Shown piece after piece: positions 13,990-19,632 of a stretch of 19,632 nucleotides of DNA (its first letter is position 1; every line of letters starts with the position of its first letter). The translations under genes were made by a program, and so were the position numbers. The notes under the pieces were generated by a model, which saw only the letters and a program-made list of their open reading frames with translations, was not told the DNA's origin and made no database searches. The stretch covers positions 1 to 19,632 of the forward strand of contig JAEOSY010000428.1 in the NCBI GenBank assembly GCA_016840125.1. The letters run 5' to 3'. This DNA comes from Candidatus Helarchaeota archaeon. GTDB taxonomy: Archaea; Asgardarchaeota; Lokiarchaeia; Helarchaeales; HEL-GB-A.

Positions 13990-16900
13990 GTTTTGTGGGA
14001 CAAAAAGGGTATAATGTTAATTGGTGGGTCCGTACGGGTGATTATCCCGATCTATATGACTTACGTTGGCACTACTTCGCCGGTCCAGCAACATCAAGAT
14101 TCCGGTTCATCTTTCACCCTAATAACATTGTTGTTGACAACCCTGAAGATCCTTTAAAGTTCTTCATTGAACAACCAGACGGAAATAAGATTGAATTAGA
14201 TCCAGATGTCATAATGGGTAAGATACCTATGAACTGGGTCGACGGTAATGTTGGAACTTTCAGAATCATTTCAAGTATTCCTGTATCGAGCGACCCAGTT
14301 GCCACTCCTCCATACAATAACGGTGGTAGTCAACTTGCTAATTACCCCGATGGTTCTCCTAAACCATTTAGAGATGGAATTTTGTTCAAAGGTAGTAGTG
14401 CAACTGTCTATGTGATGGAAAACGGACTAAAAAGAGGAATAGTTTCAGAACAAACTTTTAACGGACTAGGTTATAAATCGCGAAACATTCTTCAGGTGAG
14501 TGATGCTGAAGTTAATGCTGTGCCCGATGGCAATCCCTTAGATCTCAATATAATCCACCCTGATGGGACTCTATTGAAGGGATCTGGTGCCACAGTTTAT
14601 GTCCTTGAGAAGGGTCAGAAGCGAGGGATCATCTCCGAAAAGGCGTTTCTCTCACAGTATAAATGGAATGAGATCATCGAATTAGAAGATAATACATTAA
14701 CAAGATACTCGAATGGTCCCGTGAAGGTGTTCAGAGATGGAATTTTGATCAAGGGCAGCTCAGCAACTGTATATGTTATCGAGAACGGCCAGAAGAGGGG
14801 CATTGCTTCACCAGATGTCTTTAATGCTTATGACTACAAATGGGGAAACATTTTGTCCGTGACTGATACAGAAATCGAGGCAGTACCGACTGGATCAGTC
14901 TTAAAGCTTCAAATACCGTACCCTGATGGGACTCTGTTGAAGGGTTCAAGTGATACTGTCTATGTCCTTGAAGGAGGGAAAAAACGGGGTGTAATTTCTG
15001 CAAAAGCGTTTCTGACACAGTACAAGTGGAATGATATTATCCACGTAAGCAATCGTGTGCTTCAAGGATTTTCAGATGGCCCAGCGAAAGTCTTCAGAGA
15101 TGGCACTCTGATCAAGGGTAGTAGTGCTTCAGTATATGTAGTTTCAAATGGTCAGAAACGAGGTATTTCTTCTTCCTCTGTTCTTCATGGATTGGGATGG
15201 GATTGGGACGATGTACTTGATGTTACTGATACAGAAATCAATGCAGTACCCAATGGTCCAGTTTTGAGTTCAGCACAGACTCACCCAGACGGGACTTTAC
15301 TGAAGGGTTCAAGCGATACCGTCTATGTACTCGAAGGAGGGAAAAAACGGGGTATCATTTCTGAAAAAGCGTTTCTGACACAGTACAAGTGGCGAGAGAT
15401 AGTTAATGTAAGTAATGCGAAGCTGGCGCAGTATCCAAATGGTTCAGCAAAAGTCTTTAGAGACGGGACTTTGATCAAAGGAAGTAGTGCAACAGTATAC
15501 GTAATAGAGAACGGCCAGAAGAGACCGATCTCGTCAGAACAGACATTTAATGCGTTAGGTTTTGACTGGGGCAACATTCTAGTAGTCAGTGATGCTGAAG
15601 TTAATGCTGTACCCGATGGCAATCCCCTAGATCTCAATATAATCCACCCTGATGGGACTCTATTGAAGGGGTCTGGTGCCACAGTTTATGTCCTTGAGAA
15701 GGGTCAGAAGCGAGGGATCATCTCCAAAAAGGCGTTTCTCTCACAGTATAAATGGAATGAGATCATCGAATTAGAAGATAATATATTAACAAGATACTCG
15801 AATGGTCCCGTGAAGGTGTTCAGAGATGGAACTTTAATCAAGGGCAGCTCAGCAACTGTATATATTATCGAGAACGGCCAGAAGAGACCGATCTCGTCAG
15901 AACAGACATTTAATGCGTTAGGTTTTGACTGGGGCAACATTCTAGTAGTCAGTGATGCTGAAGTTAATGCTGTACCCGATGGCAATCCCTTAGATCTTAA
16001 TATAATCCACCCTGATGGGACTCTATTGAAGGGATCTGGTGCCACAGTTTATGTCATTGAGAATGGTCAGAAGCGAGGGATCATCTCCGAAAAGGCGTTT
16101 CTCTCACAGTATAAATGGAATGAGATCATCGAATTAGAAGATAATATATTAACAAGATACTCGAATGGTCCCGTGAAGGTGTTCAGAGACGGAACTTTGA
16201 TCAAGGGAAGCTCAGCAACTGTATATGTTATCGAGAATGGTCAGAAAAGGGGCATAGTTTCTGAAGTTTCCTTTGATATTTACGGATATGATTGGGATAA
16301 TATATTAAATGTGAGTGATGTTGAACTCAATGCCGTCCCAACAGGTCCAGTCCTTCCAGAGATTTCTAGCGTGCATCCTGATGGTTCAATTCTGAAAGGT
16401 AGAACGAAAACGGTTTACGTAATTGAAAGTGGCGCTAAGAGACCTATTATATCTGAGAATGCGTTCTTAACACAGTACCGCTGGAAAGAAATAATAGATG
16501 TCCAAGATGGTGAAGCTGCTCTCATAATCTCTCAAATTGAGCATGATTATGATGGAACAGTGGCTTCTCCGTCAACAACGAGTCCCCCATCAAACAGGGC
16601 AGGTATTCATATCGTTTCTCATAATGAATTTGTCCATTGTATTGCTAACTTTGAGCCTAGTGTATTCCTTGTCCCTCCAACCACAGATAAACTTGTAAAC
16701 TTCCACCTCTATACAAGACCTTATGGATCACTCGGAGCAATTGTACTTCATGATGAAAGTAGTGTTCCAAACGCTAATAATTGCACTTTCGAGTGTATGG
16801 GGTATAGATGGGAAAATGTGATAGATATACTAGATGTGGATTTGAATCAAGTGCCTACAGGTGCGAATTTAGATTTCTCTAGGATTCATCCTGATGGTAC

Positions 16901-18257
16901 CCTGATCCAAGGATTAACTGATACTGTTTACGTCCTTGAGGGAGGACAAAAACGTGGGATAATATCTGCGAATGCTTTCCTCACTCAATATCGCTGGCAA
17001 GATATAGTACATGTTGATGAAGAAGAGCTGTCAAGTTATCCTGTTGGCCCTCATAAAGTGTTTAGGGATGGTTCTCTTATCAAGGGAAGTACAGATGCAG
17101 TTTATTTTATAGAAAACAATATTAGAAGAGGCTTTATCTCAGCACAGGTATTTTTGGACTTAGGCTTCAATTGGAACAACGTTTGGGATGTGACTGATTC
17201 AGAGCTTAATCTATTACCAGAAGGCCCTCCTATTACAGGCACCAACGCACACCCTGATGGAACTCTTCTAAAAGGATCATCAAATACTGTCTATGTCCTT
17301 GAAGGAGGAGAAAAGCGCCCCATCATCTCATCGGAAGCATTTCTATCAATATACAGGTGGAGTGAGATTGTTGACGTTAGCGATACCACGTTAGCACAGT
17401 ATCCTGACGGACCTGCAAAAGGATTCCGTGATGGTGTACTAATTAAAGGTAGCGGACCTACTGTCTATGTAATTGAGAATGGGATGAAAAGGCCGATCAC
17501 ATCTGGAGGTGCAGCTAAGAGAGTCTATGGACAAGGAGGAGATTCCGCATATTTAGGTGAGACAGGTGTAATATCAAATACAACCCCTCCCACTCCTCCA
17601 TATATTGTCGTTCTACCTGCAGACAAATTTAGTTCTGGTGTTGCGTTTCAGTTCGACTTTGTAGCAAATGTAGTAAGTCATTACGAAACGGTAAATGTTG
17701 AATTTGATTCCGATGCATGGGATCGGGATACTCGGAATCTTATCAGGAATTATTTAGCAGCAGGCGCGCTTGAATTGTTGACTGCCTTTGATGGAAGGTA
17801 TACCTTCTCAAAATTCCAGTTTCATAAGAATAGTACTTGGTACAATGGAGATATCCAAATAACCACTGAAACGGATGGTGAGGAGTTATGTGATGTTTCT
17901 GGTTGTCGCTCATGTAGTACGACCACGATAATAGTTTTACTCAAATGCCATTGGGATCCAGCAGATCCAGAAGTACTTGTTCACGAATGGGGACACTGGT
18001 GGTACGATCTGGGTGATGAATATGTAGAGGGAAGCTTCGTTCGCCTCTGTCCCAATTCAATAATGGCCAGTAGGCGAGTAAGAAACTTCAATTTTTGCTG
18101 GAAGGGGAATCACATTGAATCTAAAAAATCTGACCAAAAAAACTCGTGTTGGGAAGATATTGGAGGATGGTCACCAAGAGGAACTCCTCAAACAGACCAT
18201 TTCACAGGTATTCAGAACAAGTTGATGAAGTTGATTAAATGGGAAGTTATAGACTGA
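13986..18257 (+). CDS. Repeat protein with C-terminal CLCA-like zinc metallopeptidase domain
   Basis: This 1423-residue protein has three parts. Residues 1-125 look like a unique beta-rich domain with no evident signal peptide. Residues 130-1185 are about 17 modules alternating between B type (FRDGTLIKGSSATVYVIENG plus QKRxISS, 63 residues) and A type (HPDGTLLKGSGATVYVLEKG plus QKRGIIS, 58 residues), giving a constant 121-residue period. One B module near residues 857-945 is disrupted. Residues about 1220-1423 form a metallopeptidase domain with H1333-E-W-G-H1337 and D1344-E1345 in HEWGHWWYDLGDEY. This has the same spacing as the animal CLCA protease motif (HExxH then six residues then DE), followed by a CLCA-like Cys/His/Trp pattern (CPNSIM, FCWKGNH, SCWEDI). 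A secreted or surface protease is plausible, but no secretion signal is seen. Confidence 0.75.
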   Translation: MSFVGQKGYNVNWWVRTGDYPDLYDLRWHYFAGPATSRFRFIFHPNNIVVDNPEDPLKFFIEQPDGNKIELDPDVIMGKIPMNWVDGNVGTFRIISSIPVSSDPVATPPYNNGGSQLANYPDGSPKPFRDGILFKGSSATVYVMENGLKRGIVSEQTFNGLGYKSRNILQVSDAEVNAVPDGNPLDLNIIHPDGTLLKGSGATVYVLEKGQKRGIISEKAFLSQYKWNEIIELEDNTLTRYSNGPVKVFRDGILIKGSSATVYVIENGQKRGIASPDVFNAYDYKWGNILSVTDTEIEAVPTGSVLKLQIPYPDGTLLKGSSDTVYVLEGGKKRGVISAKAFLTQYKWNDIIHVSNRVLQGFSDGPAKVFRDGTLIKGSSASVYVVSNGQKRGISSSSVLHGLGWDWDDVLDVTDTEINAVPNGPVLSSAQTHPDGTLLKGSSDTVYVLEGGKKRGIISEKAFLTQYKWREIVNVSNAKLAQYPNGSAKVFRDGTLIKGSSATVYVIENGQKRPISSEQTFNALGFDWGNILVVSDAEVNAVPDGNPLDLNIIHPDGTLLKGSGATVYVLEKGQKRGIISKKAFLSQYKWNEIIELEDNILTRYSNGPVKVFRDGTLIKGSSATVYIIENGQKRPISSEQTFNALGFDWGNILVVSDAEVNAVPDGNPLDLNIIHPDGTLLKGSGATVYVIENGQKRGIISEKAFLSQYKWNEIIELEDNILTRYSNGPVKVFRDGTLIKGSSATVYVIENGQKRGIVSEVSFDIYGYDWDNILNVSDVELNAVPTGPVLPEISSVHPDGSILKGRTKTVYVIESGAKRPIISENAFLTQYRWKEIIDVQDGEAALIISQIEHDYDGTVASPSTTSPPSNRAGIHIVSHNEFVHCIANFEPSVFLVPPTTDKLVNFHLYTRPYGSLGAIVLHDESSVPNANNCTFECMGYRWENVIDILDVDLNQVPTGANLDFSRIHPDGTLIQGLTDTVYVLEGGQKRGIISANAFLTQYRWQDIVHVDEEELSSYPVGPHKVFRDGSLIKGSTDAVYFIENNIRRGFISAQVFLDLGFNWNNVWDVTDSELNLLPEGPPITGTNAHPDGTLLKGSSNTVYVLEGGEKRPIISSEAFLSIYRWSEIVDVSDTTLAQYPDGPAKGFRDGVLIKGSGPTVYVIENGMKRPITSGGAAKRVYGQGGDSAYLGETGVISNTTPPTPPYIVVLPADKFSSGVAFQFDFVANVVSHYETVNVEFDSDAWDRDTRNLIRNYLAAGALELLTAFDGRYTFSKFQFHKNSTWYNGDIQITTETDGEELCDVSGCRSCSTTTIIVLLKCHWDPADPEVLVHEWGHWWYDLGDEYVEGSFVRLCPNSIMASRRVRNFNFCWKGNHIESKKSDQKNSCWEDIGGWSPRGTPQTDHFTGIQNKLMKLIKWEVID
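14373..17520 (+). repeat. In-frame tandem repeat array, 363-base period
   Basis: The conserved Asp codon of the A modules falls at 14562, 14925, 15288, 15651, 16014, 16380, 16893 and 17256. The spacing is exactly 363 bases five times, once 366 and once 513, where the array is interrupted. B-module Asp codons sit 189 bases before each A. Copies starting at 14499, 15588 and 15951 are nearly identical for about 300 bases, while outer copies are diverged. The inner segment 15509-15870 is repeated almost base for base at 15872-16233. Confidence 0.9.
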
Positions 18258-18442
18258 AGATATTAAGAATTTAAACCAATTAAATATGTGACAATGCCAA
18301 AATCCGCATGCCTGGCACTCAACCAAAGGCTTGAGTTCGCTCTACCATTTCTAGATGATCAATGTAGTTGTTGGCTGGAAAGCTATTTTATAAGAAGCTC
18401 TGGTTCAAATAATGAGTAAAATAATATGCAGAAGTTGATTTA
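18258..18442. other. Non-coding gap with three short adjacent hairpins
   Basis: Between the peptidase gene and the convergent URO-D gene there is no supported gene. Three adjacent stem-loops are visible: TGCCA/TGGCA (18295-18317), ACTCAA/TTGAGT (18317-18336) and TCTA/TAGA (18341-18355). They could act as a bidirectional transcript end. There is no long T-run. Confidence 0.35.
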
Positions 18443-19480
18443 TCACATTTTGATTGGATATTTTCCATATTTTTGACCCGCACGACACATGGCTAAGAGA
18501 TTAGCGATTTTAACTCCACGATTCACCCCATTAGATGTGCTGAGAAAGTAGCCGCCACCAGGTGCCGCCTGCTGGATTGTTTTCTTAACAACTTCTATAA
18601 CTTTTTGCTCAGATCCGTGAGTAAGAAGCCACCCGCAATCGATATTTCCAAGAAGGACAAGTTTATCCCCATAATTCTCTTTAACCACTCCGATATTCAT
18701 TCCTGCAGTCGGTTCCAATGAATGAACTCCATTGATCCCAATATCAATGATTGAATTGAGGAGGGAATTAATATTTCCATCAGAATGTAGGATGATCGGC
18801 ACTTTCCGGAAGGCATTCAGCCGTTTTTTAAAGGTAGGCCAGATGAATTCAGCCATATGGCGAGGGGAGAGATAGGGGCCACTACGATAGGCTAAGTCAT
18901 CAGTAAGAAGGATAGCATCTACACCTAGATCGATTTCTCTTTTCCCGATTTCAATCCAGTAAGCATTTATCCGGTCTAACAATCGATGGAGGAATTTAGG
19001 GCGGGTATAAATGTAAGTAAAAAAACGGTCCGGCCCAACTGCTAGAAGAGCGCGTTCGAAGGTTCCTCCAACGCGTCCTATCACTACAAGGTCATTTGCT
19101 TTGTTTAAAACCTCAATAATATTGGTGTATCGTGTATCTATTGTGGGGTCCCATTCTTTCATGTCTAATTCATCGATCTGCAGATGTCCTTTCTTATATA
19201 ATTTTATACTATTAAGAAAAACATATTCACGCCCCCATTCATCTATATACCCTCGGCTACCCGTTTTTGAATCATGTACCTCCGTTTTTCCAATATTCAG
19301 AGGATGTGCAGTTATCATGGAGAACCCTAACTTACGTAGACATGCTAGTTCCGTATCTACATCCACGGAGGTAGAGTTCATTATTGTTTGAATGATATAG
19401 TCGTCCAAGCGGATATCGTACAGAGGGACGTGTTTAGGGGGGACCTCATGATATAATGCTGCTAACGCATCTTCACGCAA
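18443..19480 (-). CDS. URO-D family protein (HemE/corrinoid methyltransferase-like)
   Basis: This 345-residue protein has the URO-D barrel pattern: ILLTDDLAYRSGPYLSPRHMAEFIWPTFKKR, VPIILHSDGNINSLLNSIIDIGINGVHSLEP, and a final GNIDCGWLLTHGS followed by GGGYFLSTSNGV. It lacks the HemE N-terminal substrate motif (around PVWxMRQAGRY), so it is not a heme-pathway decarboxylase. The family includes corrinoid/methyl-transfer MtaA/MtbA-type enzymes, but their His-x-Cys zinc pair appears here as HSD, so zinc-dependent methyl transfer is uncertain. The start is TTG at 19480, supported by GGTGA (complement of 19487-19491) six bases upstream. A truncated paralogue lies beside the nitrilase gene at 13134. 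Confidence 0.8.
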   Translation of the reverse strand: MREDALAALYHEVPPKHVPLYDIRLDDYIIQTIMNSTSVDVDTELACLRKLGFSMITAHPLNIGKTEVHDSKTGSRGYIDEWGREYVFLNSIKLYKKGHLQIDELDMKEWDPTIDTRYTNIIEVLNKANDLVVIGRVGGTFERALLAVGPDRFFTYIYTRPKFLHRLLDRINAYWIEIGKREIDLGVDAILLTDDLAYRSGPYLSPRHMAEFIWPTFKKRLNAFRKVPIILHSDGNINSLLNSIIDIGINGVHSLEPTAGMNIGVVKENYGDKLVLLGNIDCGWLLTHGSEQKVIEVVKKTIQQAAPGGGYFLSTSNGVNRGVKIANLLAMCRAGQKYGKYPIKM

Positions 19481-19552
19481 GAAAGTTCACCGGTGTATTG
19501 CTCCACCTATTAAACTGCAGGGATCTCTGGTCAAATAAAAAAAAGAGAGATT

Positions 19553-19563
19553 ATTTATTTATA
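19553..19563 (+). promoter_or_regulatory. TATA-like box for a possible leaderless gene at the right edge
   Basis: TTATTTATATA lies about 27 bases before the ATG at 19587. This spacing would put the transcription start close to that ATG, as in leaderless archaeal messages. There is no Shine-Dalgarno in front of the ATG. Confidence 0.3.
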
Positions 19564-19586
19564 TAGGTATTTATCATTGCAATAGT

Positions 19587-19632
19587 ATGAAGAGGATACC
19601 CTATCATCGTTTTTTTTGGTTGTTTACTGTCT
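19587..19632 (+). CDS. Possible start of a membrane or secreted protein, cut by the window edge
   Basis: An ATG at 19587 opens a frame that remains open to the end of the window and reads MKRIPYHRFFWLFTV. A short basic start followed by aromatic and hydrophobic residues is compatible with a signal peptide or membrane anchor. Only 15 residues are visible. The TATA-like box at 19553-19563 is the only additional support. Confidence 0.3.
   Translation, partial: MKRIPYHRFFWLFTV

Larger units (their letters stand above)
13255..18442. other. Candidate accessory block bounded by URO-D gene 3' ends
   Basis: The block lies between a truncated URO-D tail on the left and the tail of an intact URO-D gene on the right, both on the minus strand. 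It contains only a two-gene unit on the plus strand. The geometry suggests insertion into, or rearrangement within, a URO-D gene cluster. No transposase, integrase, terminal inverted repeats or short target duplications were recognised, so the mechanism is open. The edges given are the limits of URO-D homology. Confidence 0.35.

Noticed and set aside
15323..16045. Two long minus-strand open frames (119 and 113 residues) with similar sequences, inside the repeat array
   Set aside because: They are antisense shadows repeated at the 363-base period of the plus-strand array. They look alike only because the array is repetitive, and they lack their own start signals.
14373..17520. Direct repeats considered as a CRISPR array
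   Set aside because: The period is 363 bases, the repeats are coding and in frame, and there are no short repeats separated by unique spacers.
13134..18560. Accessory block considered as a classical transposon or insertion sequence
   Set aside because: No transposase, terminal inverted repeats or target-site duplications were found. The flanking similarity is diverged coding sequence of URO-D paralogues.
18443..19480. Calling the URO-D gene hemE
   Set aside because: The N-terminal uroporphyrinogen-binding motif is missing and no other heme-pathway gene is nearby, so only the family name is justified.

Overview
The window is AT-rich archaeal chromosome, most likely from an Asgard (Promethearchaeota) lineage. 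The archaeal signature is firm: two RNase P proteins (Rpp30, Pop5) in an operon with a COG1325-type RNA-binding protein, a Ygr210-type GTPase, short intergenic gaps, TATA-like boxes and several TTG starts. The Asgard assignment is an inference. It rests on a Bet3/TRAPP-like protein at the left edge and a 1023-residue propeller / winged-helix / longin-like / zinc-ribbon protein.

Layout. 1-376 (-): 5' part of a TRAPP-like gene. 585-2096 (+): three-gene RNA-processing operon (COG1325-like, Rpp30, Pop5). 2077-3000 (-): a SerA-like 2-hydroxyacid dehydrogenase whose 3' end overlaps Pop5. 3134-4126 (+): family 2 glycosyltransferase. 4127-7198 (-): the large propeller protein. 7308-9257 (+): a six-helix membrane protein followed by a Ygr210-type GTPase. 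9265-9753 (-): small conserved-looking protein. 9873-10539 (+): small membrane protein and an OB-fold protein. 10587-13107 (-): radical SAM enzyme and a nitrilase-family hydrolase.

Accessory region, 13.1-18.4 kb. Just upstream of the nitrilase gene is a 3'-terminal remnant of a URO-D family gene. Its last 38 codons match a complete URO-D family gene at 18443-19480, with 35 of 38 residues identical. Between the two lies a two-gene unit with an ATGA overlap: a charged coiled-coil protein (180 aa) and a 1423-aa protein. The larger protein has about 17 modules in a strict 121-residue A/B period and ends in a zinc metallopeptidase domain. That domain's HEWGHWWYDLGDEY motif and following Cys/Trp pattern resemble the N-terminal protease domain of animal CLCA proteins. 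This unit is the most unusual content of the window. The URO-D remnant suggests it arrived by insertion or rearrangement next to, or inside, a URO-D gene that was once adjacent to the nitrilase.

The housekeeping genes look intact and independent of each other. No rRNA, recognisable tRNA, CRISPR array, transposase or integrase was found.
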